This document shows positions 33,516 to 44,699 of a stretch of DNA of 64,000 bases, in pieces. This DNA is from Ditylenchus dipsaci (taxonomy: Eukaryota > Nematoda > Chromadorea > Rhabditida > Anguinidae). Position numbers and translations under genes: made by a program. Numbering within the stretch: the first letter of the stretch is position 1; each line of letters opens with the position of its first letter. Location: NCBI GenBank assembly GCA_004194705.1, contig SADC01000324.1:51103-115102 (forward strand), written 5' to 3'. Below the pieces are notes generated by a model. It was not told the origin of the DNA. It made no database searches and was given only the letters and a program-made list of their open reading frames with translations.

Positions 33516-33840
33516 ATTAAATTTCGGGGTACAGCCCTAAAAAGCTCAAATAACCCTTTTTTACCATAAAAATATTGTATTTCATAACGGGACTACGGTC
33601 CTAGAAAGAGACTATGTCCCATTTTGGGATTTTCCCTTGGTCCCATAGTCCCTTTTTGGGACTAATGGGACTTTTTAGGGACTATTTTTAGTCCCATTAG
33701 TCCTTTTTTATAAGGAAAAGGGCGAAAATCTCATCCCTGCTAACGACTATTCGACAAATTTGGCTAATAATTTTAATTATAAATCTTTTTTTGTGATTTT
33801 TTTGCTGCTATTCTCAAAAATAAAGCAAAAAAAGTTGACA

Positions 33841-35662
33841 ATCCGGCTCCGGTGCGTGACCCTTATGGCTCGTAGCGGAGAATTTCAAGCTGAACACGAT
33901 GGTGGAAACAAATTTCAAAGGATGTTGGTATCTGCGGGTCATCTGCCCCTCTCAACCATTCAAATCGAGACTTCTTAAAGAGGCAGATCTCGCTTAATTT
34001 TATTATGGATCATTTTGTTTTCAAGCTCAAGAGAGAGCAAAATTCCCTGGCTTTCTAATGACATATCGTTGAGGAATATATGATTATTAAATAATACATT
34101 TTTGTTCAAAAGAAACCATTGTGTCATTTATCAAAAAACGGTGTTAATACTTTTAAATGCAACAAAATCCCAAGGGCCGTTTTTTTAGTCAACAATATAT
34201 AACATTCGATAAAGCGTGAAAAACTGCACCAGAAACTACTTTGAAAAATGGTATGAGCAGCCTTCTAGACTCTTTTGCAAGAGTCTCAAAAAAAATTCCA
34301 AGGAATATTCTGGCGTGAAACTTGGACTTTTAACACCGTTTACCATAGTCAATTTGCTCATAAAATTAAAAGGTTTGAAATTCCTATATTGCTGTCGAAT
34401 TTTTAGTCCCGCTCGAGACAATCTTTAATTTTTCGAAGCTTAATATATGAAGTTTAAAATTTTTAATTTTATAAGCAAATTGACTATGATAAATAAGAAT
34501 CCGGTGTCAAAAGTCCAGGTTTCACGCCACAATATTCCTTGGAATTTTTTTGAGAGTCTTGCAAAAAAGTCTAGTAGGCTGTCCATATCATTTTTCAGTT
34601 CTTTCTCGTGCAATTTTTCACGCTCTATCGAATGTTATACAATTGCGGACAATTGATAGTACACAAGCAAATATTTATTATATTTGGCATCTTATAGCAA
34701 TAAATTTCATTGTTTTCAGAGAAACTAAATATAAAGTCTTGTAGCGCTTTTCTTGTTCTACAAAACTGAATATTTGCTTTTTCATACAGCAGTCATTCAA
34801 TCGAAAATTTAGTCAATGTTTGGATGACATCCGACTTTTAGCCCGACAATTGATAGTACACAAAGACAATTTGAGCTGATTGATTTTATTTTTAAATTGT
34901 TTTGTTAATTTTAAAAAGTTCTGTCTCTCAGCTACAATTTGGTAGGTCAAACTTATTTTTTTGATTATTCTAGGAAAAGTTATGATTATCAACATAAAAG
35001 TGTCGATTTACAGTGAAAATAAAGGAAAATGTAAGGAAAATCGTTGTTCGACCGCATGAAACACACCTTTACGTATGATTTTAAAAATGAAAATTTATGC
35101 TTCCATGCGTTTTCTGAAATTTCGATGATTTCTCTACAAAATGACACATTGATCGTTGTCTTAGGACTACCCAGCACTGAGATACGTATAAGAGGGACCA
35201 AGCTGTTTTTCGCAAAAAACAACAGGGGGAACAAGGCATATTTTGGAACCTGATTGTGTACCAGAACCGGTTGAACTTGGAAAACCTGACTTTTGCCGCC
35301 ACTGTATATTGTTGACTAAAAAAACGGCCCTATGGGATTTTGTTGCATTTAAAAGTATTAACACCGTTTTTTGATAAATGACACAATGGTTTCTTTTGAA
35401 CAAAAATGTATTATTTAATAATCATATATTCCTCAACGATATGTCATTAGAAAGCCAGGGAATTTTGCTCTCTCTTGAGCTTGAAAACAAAATGATCCAT
35501 AAAAAAATTAAGCGAGATCTGCCTCTTTAAGAAGTCTCGATTTGAATGGTTGAGAGGGGCAGATGACCCGCAGATACCAACATCCTTTGAAATTTGTTTC
35601 CACCATCGTGTTCAGCTTGAAATTCTCCGCTACGAGCCATAAAGGTCACGCACCGGAGCCGG
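33841..35662. mobile_element. 1.8-kb foldback element with ~375-bp near-identical arms
   Basis: The left arm 33,841-34,195 and right arm 35,310-35,662 are inverted copies (ATCCGGCTCCGGTGCGTGAC at the outer end, GTTGACTAAAAAAACGGCCC at the inner end). A separate palindromic MITE (34,198-34,639) is inserted just inside the left arm. No long coding frame is seen. Confidence 0.85.
34198..34639. mobile_element. Palindromic MITE nested in the foldback
   Basis: The ends are TATAACATTCGAT and its complement, continuing with AAAGCGTGAAAAACTGCACC and CTCTTTTGCAAGAGTCTCAA in both arms. 442 bp, non-coding. Confidence 0.8.
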
Positions 35663-35775
35663 AGTATTGAGTGGAGCTAAAAAATAGTGGATATTTTATG
35701 GAAATGTGATGTTTGGTTTTTTAGCAGTTTCTTCAGTAAATTCATTTCTAATTTCGACTAATCGAATCGACAATC

Positions 35776-36090
35776 GTATTTCTTCTAATAGAGCACCCCT
35801 CTACAGGGTGAGTGAAAAATAAAGCCCCTCTCACTAATGGAGCCCCTTCCCGCTCCTCAGCCACAATCGGGCCCTGACACCAAATCTAGTCAATTTTCGC
35901 CCTAGTCATCCTGTTGTTTTTTTCGATTTTTTCATCTATTTTTCTTGGCCTTTTGTTTTTATTTAAACCTTTTTTGAACGATAACAGATCTGAGCATTAA
36001 ATTTTAACCATGTTGTCGAAAATGTTCTAATATTTATAGGTTGATTGAAAAATACAGCCCCGGGGGCTCTATTAGAGGAAATGCGGTATT
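35776..36090. mobile_element. MITE, TACCGTA-like family
   Basis: The left end CGTATTTCTTCTAATAGAGC is paired with GGCTCTATTAGAGGAAATGCG on the right. About 315 bp, non-coding. Confidence 0.6.
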
Positions 36091-36214
36091 CGAGTTCTTT
36101 TTCCAGTTTTCGGACCGAATGACTATTCGTTCGAAATTGTTCTAATGTTCGATTTTGACTAATCGACTACTCTAATTTTTATTTTTTATTTAATAGAATT
36201 TAATATTCGAAAAT

Positions 36215-36657
36215 GGGTTGGCCAGATTTGCGGACAATATTTTGCGGACGCAACATTTGCGGACGAAAATTTGCGGACAAAGATTTGCGGACGAGACTTC
36301 GCGGACCAAACTTCGCGGATGCAACATTTGCGGACGAACATTTGCGAACCGACTTCTGCGGATAAACCGAAGTTTGGCAGAAAAAGAGCAGAAAAAGAAG
36401 GTATCTCAAGCCGGAGTGAAGGATGACGGCATTAAAAACTAAGTTAGTCGAACCTGTGACTTAGGCGATGCTTATATGAAGTTAGCGAATTCTAGTCCGC
36501 AAATCTTTGTCCGCAAGTTCTCGTCCGCAAATGTTCGTCCGCAAATCTTGCATCCGCAAAATTTGATCCGCAAAAGTTGAGGCGCAAAACCTCATCCGCA
36601 ATAATAACTTCCGGAAACACGCATCCGCAAAATATTGTCCGCAAGTCTGGCCAAGCC
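36215..36657. mobile_element. hAT-type MITE with iterated TTGCGGAC units
   Basis: The ends are GGGTTGGCCAGATTTGCGG and a complementary CCGCAAGTCTGGCCAAGCC. Each arm is a run of about six diverged ATTTGCGGACGAAAC units. It is flanked by an exact 8-bp TCGAAAAT duplication (36,207-36,214 and 36,658-36,665). 443 bp. Confidence 0.85.
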
Positions 36658-37350
36658 TCGAAAATTTCGACTGTTCGACAACCCTATGCTTTGACCTGTC
36701 ACATTTTTTTTGTTTTTTGCAGTTTGAACAGAATATTTAAGTCTATCCTACCATCCGCTGCTCTAGCTTGCTCATCAGCGCAAGCCAAAAATCACTAAGT
36801 AGGATCAAGGGAAAAACTATCGGCATTTAATGCAGGGCCGGATAACTTCTTGTTCCAACTGCTGTCGCTTAATAGAAGTCGTTCGCTTGATTGAACGTAA
36901 ACGCATGTTCACATCGAAAAATTTGCATTTTTTTAATAGATACGAGGTGTTGAGTTGAAAAGAGGGAGATTTTTAAAACTTCCTCTTGACATTAGTTTTT
37001 ACCGTTGTTTGCTACCTCCAAAAAACAGTATAGCGTATAGCGGGGTCCGAGAAATTCGCTGATTTTGAAATGGCCACAACTTTTTTCATAACTTTTTTCT
37101 AAAGGCAAATTTCGAGCTGGGGTCTTTTTCATTCGCTTTTTATTGACGGGAATTTTGTTTTTGTGTGAAAAATAGCTAAATTATTATAGAAAAGTCAGAA
37201 TTTCAGTCCAAACAGTTGTGCAGTCATTTTGAGAAGTAAACCAGCATTTCCGTAAGTTTTAGTAATTAAAAGTTATATTTCGGGATTATTGCTTTGACAA
37301 CACCTTAGCACCACATTTTAGCGCAGATCAAGAGCTATAAAACTCATTTT

Positions 37351-39443
37351 TAGGGTTGTCAACTCGACGCGTCGAATTCGACTTTTCACGTCGAAAAGTC
37401 GAAAATTTTCGACTTTCGACGTTCGACTCGACGCGTCGAAGATTTCGACTTTCGACGTTCGACTCGACTCGACGCGTCGAAAATATCGACTTTCGGCTGC
37501 AAGAAAATTTCCACTTTCACTGTTTGAATTTGAACTTTAAACACACGCACTCGGAAAATAATGCTCACTGTACAGCCTGTATTTGTATTTTTGATGATGA
37601 TATCTCGCTTACAAAGACACGTCCGCAAATGGGCATTAAATCTCGTGAATTTTATTTTAATTGGTTCGGGGAACGATGTCCACCGTTTGGAAGTATTTCA
37701 AGAAGTCGGGTGACAAGGCCATATGCGTCTGTGGCGATGAAATCAAGCAAAGCAAAAGTGCATCCACAACACGCTTTACAGGTCATCTAAATTCTGCAAA
37801 GTATACATCCTTATTCAAGATATCTGAATATGTACATTTTTTATATTTATTAGGCATAAGCTAGCGATGGAGAAGATAGAAGCCCGGTCCTTCGAAGAAA
37901 ACTAAAATTGAGCCAATAACAACTATGTTCAGTCCGAATTATTCAAAGCCGCAGAGCCATCAGTTAACTAGCGACATGACTGACTTTATCGTGGACTCAA
38001 ACCTGCCATTTTCCATTGCCGAGTCTCCTTTTCTGCGCCGGTTGATCAAGAACAACTATGGGCAAGCCAAGGTAGTTTAGTTTTTTTTTCTTATATGTTG
38101 TGAAGTAAAAACGGTTCCTTAATTAAGCTTCCTTCACGTCATGATCTGAGTGCTGTGGTGCCAGCTAAAGCAGCAAAGTGTATTCAAGATTTGCGTTGGT
38201 TTGTCAAAGGGCAGCAACTTTCTCTGACATTGGATGAATTCTCCCACAATGAGCAATAATTATTAGGTAATTGGTTTCAGTTTAGCGATCGTTCATCTTT
38301 CAGCGTCACCGGTTCCTATATATCTGAAACGTTTGAGTTTAATTCAAAAGTGCTGGCCGTTGAATCATTCCTAGAGAAGCATACAGGAGACAATATTGCC
38401 GAGAAGATCAATTCCATCCTGGCCGTGCTTGAAGTGAATAAAACTAATGTAGTTGCTGCGACGCGTGACGGCACCCTAATTTGGCTGGATCAAAGAACGG
38501 AGGGTGCGTGAAAGCAAATATTGAGAGGTTAGTTTTAAATGTTCACTTGTCGAAGATATCTCTTTTTTACCACTATTTTCGAAATTATATTTCGAAAATA
38601 GTGTTAAAAAACATCAGTACAGACCAAGTCCAGAACGGCACCTTACTCTAGTATACGGGCATAGTTTCGCCATTTAGACCTGCGAAACTCAATTTAATAC
38701 AGCTTTCAGGCATGAGGCATATAGTCAATCGAAATTTTGCCGCTATTGCATTGTAAAGATGTTTTCGAACGATTTTTTTCAGGCTTCGTACCAAAATGCT
38801 CCTATTTCATGCTACCCGTTTTTTGTGAGAAGGCTGTCCGAGCACTTGGAAAACCTCTACGGCGAATTTGCAGTCAATATGAATAAAAGCCTGGAAGATA
38901 GAACAAGGGACTTACTGAACCAATCGGAAGTGGGTTATGCCGCGACGAATGCTGGGCGTTTTCCGAATTTGGCCAAACTTGCTCGCAAATATCTTGCAAT
39001 TTCTCTTTCAAGCGTCGCGTCGGAAAGATGCTTTTCCAAAGCCAGTCTGCTGTTTGCCAATTCACTTAGGTCTCGGTTGGGTAAACAAACAGCGGCTAAC
39101 CTATTTACCATCAAGGCAGAATTGGCGGATCAAATTTTGGCAAAAGCTAGCAAGAATAATGAGGAAGAATCAAAAGAAATAATTTGTCTTTTGTTAGAAA
39201 GTGATATGTAATTTTGTTTGAAAAGTTTTTACGGGTTGCGGAATTGTTTTTAATAAGTTCATCTGTTAAAATTTTACCAGCGCGCAGAAACTTTTTTGGC
39301 AAGTCAAAAATTTGGACTTTCGACTCGACGCGTCGAAAATTTCGACTTTCGACTTACGACTCGACTCGACGCGTCGAAGATTTCGACTTTCGACGTACCA
39401 CTCGACTCGACGCGTCGAAAATTTCGACGCGTCGACAACCTTA
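37351..39443. mobile_element. hAT transposon with CGACGCGTCGAA-iterated ends
   Basis: Starts TAGGGTTGTCAACTCGACGC and ends with a complementary GCGTCGACAACCTTA. It is flanked by an exact 8-bp CTCATTTT duplication (37,343-37,350 and 39,444-39,451). Both ends contain three or four iterations of a TCGACGCGTCGAAAATTTCG unit. It encodes pieces of a hAT transposase on the plus strand. 2,093 bp, too short for an intact autonomous hAT. Confidence 0.95.
37676..39211 (+). pseudogene. hAT transposase remnant (BED finger and hATC dimerisation region)
   Basis: The blocks appear in the normal hAT order. A BED-like finger near 37,676 (STVWKYFKKSGDKAICVCGD, then HLNSAK) has a C-x-C pair instead of C-x2-C. 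DFIVDSNLPFSIAESPFLRR lies near 37,980. Core pieces follow near 38,130-38,260 and 38,285-38,510, each ended by a stop. The hATC dimerisation region (FPNLAKLARKYLAISLSS, then SERCFSKASLLFANSLRS and TIKAEL) lies at 38,960-39,125, with the stop at 39,211. The middle of the DDE core between about 38,520 and 38,760 is missing, so it should be inactive unless complemented. Confidence 0.85.
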
Positions 39444-39559
39444 CTCATTTTACATAGTTATTTTTGAAAACTTTATTGTTGACATATTGGCTTTTTGAAA
39501 AAATCAATTTCCTTGAAAAATGATGAAAATCCGAAAAAGTTGAAAAAATCGGATTTGAG

Positions 39560-40929
39560 TAGGGCTTCCAAACGTTCTTTATTTAAATATTTGTCCTTTA
39601 TTTGGGACCTCAAATCTTTAAAACTTTTTAGAATTTCAGGGGTCCGGCGGGATTCGGGATCGGGATTTCAAAAACTTTCGGGAATCGCGTCAAACAAAAA
39701 ACGGGGATCCCGTCGGGATTCGGGATTCTTTGTCGATAACTGTAGAGTTGACAATTTTAGAATTTCTCGTGCTTTATACGAGAAATTTTACAGTTATGAA
39801 CCTACAGTTAATTTTATATTTTTCAATTTTAACTTTAGAGTGGTAAAACGCCAAATATGTACAGATTATTACTGGGTGCCACGACTAGGTACAAATACGA
39901 CTGGGTACAGGACCTTTTAAAAATTATAGAAATTAAACGGATTTTTTTTACTAATTATATTGTGCTTTTGCGCATGGCAGGCCAGTAAATCTTAAAACAG
40001 ACTCAAACGTGTTTTCTAGAATACAAAAAAATTATAAGTCGGTTCTAAACTTAAAATTACACTCTGTCATTAGCTCAAAAACGACAGGAGCATCAGGTTT
40101 TTTTGTCTTATTTCACAGCTAAAATTTTTTATCACAAATTATAGTAAAATTCTACAATTATTCATAAATTTAGAATTTTTCTTATAATTCAGAATATAAT
40201 CGATAGGGGGAGAAGAAAATCAGGCCTTTTCAAATAAAGCCGTTTCAAATCGGACCTGTTTCAAACTGGCCCGGACTTTTGACTCAACTTTGTGGCCCAA
40301 TTTTAATGAGCCCAATTTGAAATGGACCAAATTTACTCATCCCCGTGGATAACTGTAGAATTTCTCGTACTTCGAGAAATGTTAAAGTTATCAACGTAGA
40401 GTTTTTTGGACGGAACATTCCAGTGCTTATAGGATAAAAAATCGTGCGGATAGTTGGTTTAGTCTGTCTGGGCAACAGATGAGGATTTAAGCCCAAAATA
40501 TTATCTCACTGTCCATAACAATCAAGCTTTCAGGTAATATGCTTTATCTGAGAAATAAACAGGTAAAAACTATTTTTTAAGCACAAATGACGACAAAAAC
40601 GGCAACAAAAAGCAAAAATGATGAGGTTCACTTTAAAAATAAGTCTATTTTCGTACTTAAACAAAATACATTTGAATTCGGGATTTTTTCGGGATTTTCG
40701 GAATAAGACCCGGCGGGATTCGGGATTTCGGAAATTTTCCCAGTGGGATTCGGGATCGGGATTTCCAAAATTTTCGGGATTCCCAAACCGGGAGTCCCGT
40801 GGGATTCCCGTCCCGAGATCAAGCCTACTCAAAACCCAATAAGCACTGGATAAAATGGCTCTTTTCGACCAAATGTTCTTTATTTCATACAATTGTTCGT
40901 TATTTTAAAATTTTGGGTTGGAAGCCCTA
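39560..40929. mobile_element. Non-autonomous hAT with CGGGATTCGGGAT-iterated ends
   Basis: The ends are TAGGGCTTCCAA and the complementary TTGGAAGCCCTA, flanked by an exact 8-bp GATTTGAG duplication (39,552-39,559 and 40,930-40,937). Sub-terminal blocks repeat GGGATTCGGGATCGGGATTT several times on both sides. No transposase is seen. 1,370 bp. Confidence 0.9.
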
Positions 40930-41515
40930 GATTTGAGGCATTTTTTGTTTTTTTTTCAAAAGGGCATATCTCTTCACTAGATTTTCAAAAATTACTCTGT
41001 AAGATGGTCTATGTAGCTCTCAACCTGCGCTATAATATAGTGCTAAGATGCTGTCGAAATACTAAACCCTGAATTTGACACGGCATCACTTAAAGTGATA
41101 AAAATGCTGGTTAACTTCTCAAAATGACCTCACATTTTTTGGACTTAAATTCTGACTTTTCTAAAAGAATGAGCTACTTTTTACACAGAAAACAAAAATT
41201 CCCGTCAAGAAAAAGCGAATAAAAAAAGTACAGCTCAAAGTTTGCCTTTAGAAGAAAGTTATGGCCATTTAAAAACTAGGGAATTTCTTGGATCACCCTG
41301 TATAAGTAATATTTCACTGCTAATATTTCTACCGATATGCCTAAAAACTTATTTCAAACTGAGATAAGCCCTTAATCTAATAATTCTATAAAACATACTA
41401 GAAATGAATGTAAAAAGATAGCCCCATAATATATCACCTTTAAACTAAATTTGTCTAACCCAAAAGTGTTAATAAGCTTTACATAAAAAAGATTTTGATA
41501 TTTGGGAGGCTTTAG

Positions 41516-41903
41516 TCAAAACTTTAGCAAAAAGTGACCTTGCTCACAAAAGGGCTCATCGTTAGACTCTTTTCTAGCACAAGCTGCGAATGTTTCCATG
41601 GGTTCTCCACACAAAGCTGCACAATTGAACTGGATGGCCTCTGGCTCGCTCAAAAAGACAGCTCCAGCCTCACCTTAAGAAAACATACTTTTTGGATAAT
41701 AAAAAAAACGAAATAAGGTTACAAATGTAAGAATTCCTCTCCATCCAGTGGTAGAAATTGGGCAAGAGAGTGTCGCCCTTGGTTTGTTGCATTAAAAGGT
41801 TGATGTTTTGAGCAAAAGCAAGTGTTGGACATGAGCAAATGAAGAGGGTAATCCATAAGAACACAATAATCCATTGTTTTGTGATAAACATGTCCTTTTT
41901 CAT
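41516..41903 (-). CDS. Small secreted Cys-rich protein, 112 aa, two exons
   Basis: Exon 1 (41,903-41,723) starts at ATG and ends with a GTAACC donor. Exon 2 (41,673-41,516) follows a TTTCTTAAG acceptor and ends in TGA. 181 + 158 nt gives an uninterrupted 112-codon frame. Residues 1-31 form a clear signal peptide: a basic start (MKKDM), a hydrophobic core (WIIVFLWITLFIC), and probable cleavage after LAFA. The mature part of about 81 residues has five Cys (positions 61, 78, 82, 92 and 103) spaced x16-x3-x9-x10, with motifs such as FNCAALCGEPMETFAACAR. An odd number of Cys suggests a free Cys or a dimer. I recognise no family. A MITE begins about 35 bp upstream of the start codon, inside the likely promoter. 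Confidence 0.75.
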
Positions 41904-41940
41904 GGTATTTTTAGCACATACTCTGTAATCGCATGAACTT

Positions 41941-42745
41941 AAAAGAACCATGGCCATGCGTTCTGGATTGTCCCGCCAATTCAAAAAAAAATTCCTAGTC
42001 ATTGAACGTTTGTAAGGATTTTTCAGCTTGGTTGCTAACAAAACGGCATGGCGAGATCTGCGGATATACATTTGCGGCAGGTCATTTGCGGACGTAACAT
42101 TTGCATAAAACTTTTGGGGACCTACATTCGCGGATGTACATTTGCAGAAGGGTATTTGCGTACATAACATTTGTGGAGACGATTATTGCAGACCGTCATT
42201 AGCGAAAAGACATTTGCGGAAACGACATAAAACCCAAAATATCAAATTACTTATTGTAATAAATTTATTGTCTTTCGTTGTTATACTTAAAAAGCACTGG
42301 TGAAAATGACTGGTGAAAAACATTTTTTAAGACTTTCTATACAGTATACGGTTTTAGGTGTTTCCGCAAATGTCACCCCGCAAAAGTTATTTCCGCAAAT
42401 GTCGTTTCCGCAAGTGTCGTTCTGCAAATGTCGGTCTATAAATGTCCTGCTGCTAATGTAGTTCTGCAAATTTTATTTCTACAAATGCAGAATCCGCAAA
42501 AGTCTTGCCGCAAATGTAGGTCTGCAAAAGTTATATCTGCAAAAACCACACCGCAAAAATGGTATCCCCAAATACCATTTTATCCGCAGATCTTGCCATG
42601 TCAACAAAACAAGGTGTAGAACTCATATAAGGCAAAGTTTTGTTAGAAACCAAGTTAAAAAAGTCCGTACAGAATTTCAATGATTAGGAATTTTTTTGAA
42701 TTGGCGGGGGACAACCGTTGTCGGAGACGGCAATGGCCCTTTGAA
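41941..42745. mobile_element. MITE, AAAGGACCATTGCC family, carrying a nested hAT MITE
   Basis: The left end (CCATGGCCATGCGTTCTGG, GTCCCGCCAATTC) pairs with the right end (GAATTGGCGGGGGACAACC, GGCAATGGCCCTTTGAAGG). Inner arms contain AGCTTGGTTGCTAACAAAAC and its complement. It is interrupted by the element at 42,045-42,602. Related copies lie at 56,331, 62,571 and 63,049. Confidence 0.75.
42045..42602. mobile_element. hAT-type MITE with iterated TTTGCGGA units
   Basis: Ends GGCATGGCGAGATCTGCGG and a complementary CCGCAGATCTTGCCATGTC, flanked by an exact 8-bp AACAAAAC duplication (42,037-42,044 and 42,603-42,610). The arms are runs of diverged ACATTTGCGGACG units. It belongs with 36,215-36,657 and 44,309-44,690. 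Confidence 0.85.
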
Positions 42746-43062
42746 GGACCATACTTGTTGATGACAATGAGAATTTGGAAAATTCAAATGCGCGCGGACA
42801 CTTCTTTATTCCGAAATTATTTTTTTAATCACTTATATGTATTGAGAATAAATAATCAAAATAGGACAGCAGACACGAGGATGGAACCTGAGACGCTATA
42901 CCACTGAGCTACCTGGGTCACTTATATAAGATTATGTTTCTTTATTACTATATTCCTTCAACACATAATTCAAAAATTATTTTTGGAGTGAAAAAAAGTA
43001 TCCCGCGCGCATTTGAATTTGCCAAATTTGCATTGTCATCAACAAGCATGGTCCTTTAACTT
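42745..43062. mobile_element. MITE abutting the previous one, with tRNA relic in loop
   Basis: The left end AAGGACCATACTTGTTGATG is paired with CATCAACAAGCATGGTCCTT. The arms include AATTCAAATGCGCGCGG. The loop holds a tRNA-like block on the minus strand (42,870-42,925) with TAGCTCAGTGGTATAGCG directly followed by GGTTCCATCC. Confidence 0.75.
42870..42925 (-). other. tRNA-derived relic lacking an anticodon arm
   Basis: A-box/D-arm TAGCTCAGTGGTATAGCG is followed after only five bases by the B-box GGTTCCATCC, so the anticodon and variable arms are deleted. It could still bind TFIIIC in principle. Not a functional tRNA. Confidence 0.55.
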
Positions 43063-43439
43063 CAATTTGATAATTAAAAAATCATAGTGGTGGACAATAG
43101 AGAATGATTTGATAATTTGCAGAAACTTTTTCGTCTAGCATTACGCTGACTAGGCCTGTCGAATCTTCGAAATTTCGAATAATGGGCTAGAATGCACTAT
43201 TATACACTGGCCCAAAATGGCCCTAAATCATGTTTTTTCAACGCTGTAGCACCTAAAACGTGTAGAAAACATGTTTTCGAGGCGCAGTCGACCATTTCTG
43301 GAAAAAAATTCCGACCAAAATTTGACTTTTCGTCTTGAGGGATCAAGGCAGACCACTTAGAGAGGGTACCTGTATGTCCCACTATAATTTTTATCGTGTT
43401 TTTCATCTTGGAGCTGGGCAAAAGAGCCTTTAAATGCAT

Positions 43440-43645
43440 TTTTGATCAAGAGTCTTGGTCGGAATTATGTCTAAGGTATGTGAGTGCGCGCATCTCTAAC
43501 CAACCAAGCACCCTGCGCCCCCGAAGGGGCTTGGGGGCTTGGAGTTGAGATGCGTTGAGGTACCTCAGACGCAAATCACTCGAAAGTGACTCTGGATGCA
43601 TAAAAATGTATGCATACCAGAGTTTCTTTATGCGGTAGGCCCCAG
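43440..43645. repeat. Recurrent module B (GTCTAAGGTATGTGAGTGCGCG)
   Basis: TTTTTGATCAAGAGTCTTGG, then TATGTCTAAGGTATGTGAGT and GCGCGCATCTC, then CCCTGCGCCCCCGAAGGGGC. Diverged copies occur at 365-470 and, in inverted orientation, at 47,695-47,850. Each lies in the centre of a palindromic region. Confidence 0.6.
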
Positions 43646-44308
43646 TATGCAAAACTTTGTTCAAATCCTGTCTTTTCAAATTATCTACGTACCCTTTCAG
43701 GTTGGTTTACCTTGGGGACCAAGGCAAAAAGTCATATTTCGGTTGAATTTTTTATACAAAATTGGTCGACCGCGCCCTGAAAACATGTTTTATACATGTT
43801 TCAAGTGCTAAAACGTTAAAAAAACATGCGTTTGGGCTGTTTCGGGCCAGTGTGTAATAGTGCAGTTTAGCCGAATATTGCACTCGTATTTGAACAAATA
43901 CATAATTTCGTATAAAATTATTCACTTTCGAATATTTGCTTTGACAACCCTTCAGCAGACAATGAGTTAGGGCAGCCAAGGCAAAGCGGAAAAAGTGTCG
44001 CTCCAGCGAATGAAAATTTCACCGACGTTCTTTTGCAACATCGATGGTCCTTTATGAAATATTTGAGAATAGTAAAGGATCAGCAAGCCCCGAAAAAAGC
44101 CTACTAAAAGTTAAAGGATAATTTTCGATCTGCAGCAGGACGGGAGCCGACTTAAAAGAATCAGAATTAGAAATCAGAACTTCAAAAAAATAGTTCGAAC
44201 TAGGAAGTTAGATAACCATATATCTGGCTAAAGCCTTGCACACACCCTCCACTCAAGTTTGGTGTATAACCAACACCTTCACCCCCAGTTTGCAGTGGTG
44301 CCCCAGAC

Positions 44309-44690
44309 GTGGCGACGTTTGCGGTTCTCGCTTTGGCGGACGAGACATTTACGGCTCGAAAAGTGCGAATCGACATCTGCGGCTTGACAAATGCGGATAG
44401 TCCTCTCGGACTAGACTCTTGCGGAACGACATTTGCGGATCGACAAATGCGGATCTACTTTTTTGTACTCAATATACCTTTTTTGGACCTGATAAATGTA
44501 CGCAAATGTTGCGTCCGCAAAATTCATGTCCGTCAATGTCACGTCCGCTAAAGTCATGTCCGCTAAAGACCACCCGCATTTGTCGGTCCGCAAATGTCCA
44601 TCCCCATTTGTCGGGTCGCTAATTCCGCGTCCGCCTGAACCCGTCCGCATTTGTCAGGTCCGCAAAGCCAGAACTGCAAACGTCGCCACG
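44309..44690. mobile_element. MITE with iterated TTTGCGGACGA units
   Basis: The ends are GTGGCGACGTTTGCGGTTCT and a complementary GCAAACGTCGCCAC. Both arms are runs of ACATTTGCGGATCGAC-like units. No clean 8-bp duplication was found (CCCCAGAC against GCCGTTCG), so the outer border is uncertain. Confidence 0.7.
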
Positions 44691-44699
44691 CCGTTCGCC

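Larger units (their letters stand above)
31395..33632. mobile_element. 2.2-kb element with inverted CCCAAAACGGGACATAGTCCC ends
   Basis: About 110 bp at 31,395-31,505 (GGGACATAGTCCCTTTTTAG then AATACAATATTTTTATGGTA) recurs inverted at 33,535-33,632. The interior has no transposase; short open frames at 31.5-31.9 kb lie in imperfect inverted repeats. It contains a nested tRNA-armed foldback (32,735-33,150) and a TTAGCAAA-iterated stretch (33,365-33,515). Confidence 0.65.
37037..41303. mobile_element. Outer mariner-like palindrome split by two hAT insertions
   Basis: The left block (GGGGTCCGAGAAATTCGC, then AATGGCCACAACTTTTTTC, to about 37,340) is matched in inverted form at about 41,020-41,303 (ATGGCCATTTAAAAACTAGG, then CTTGGATCACCCTGTAT). 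Ends of the CAGGGTG type are usual for mariner-like elements. Both hAT elements here (37,351-39,443 and 39,560-40,929) lie between the two arms. Confidence 0.65.

Noticed and set aside
35240..35390. Cys/His-containing peptide (KPDFCRHC) resembling a zinc knuckle
   Set aside because: Too short, no splice support, and half of it lies in the foldback arm whose mirror copy is non-coding.
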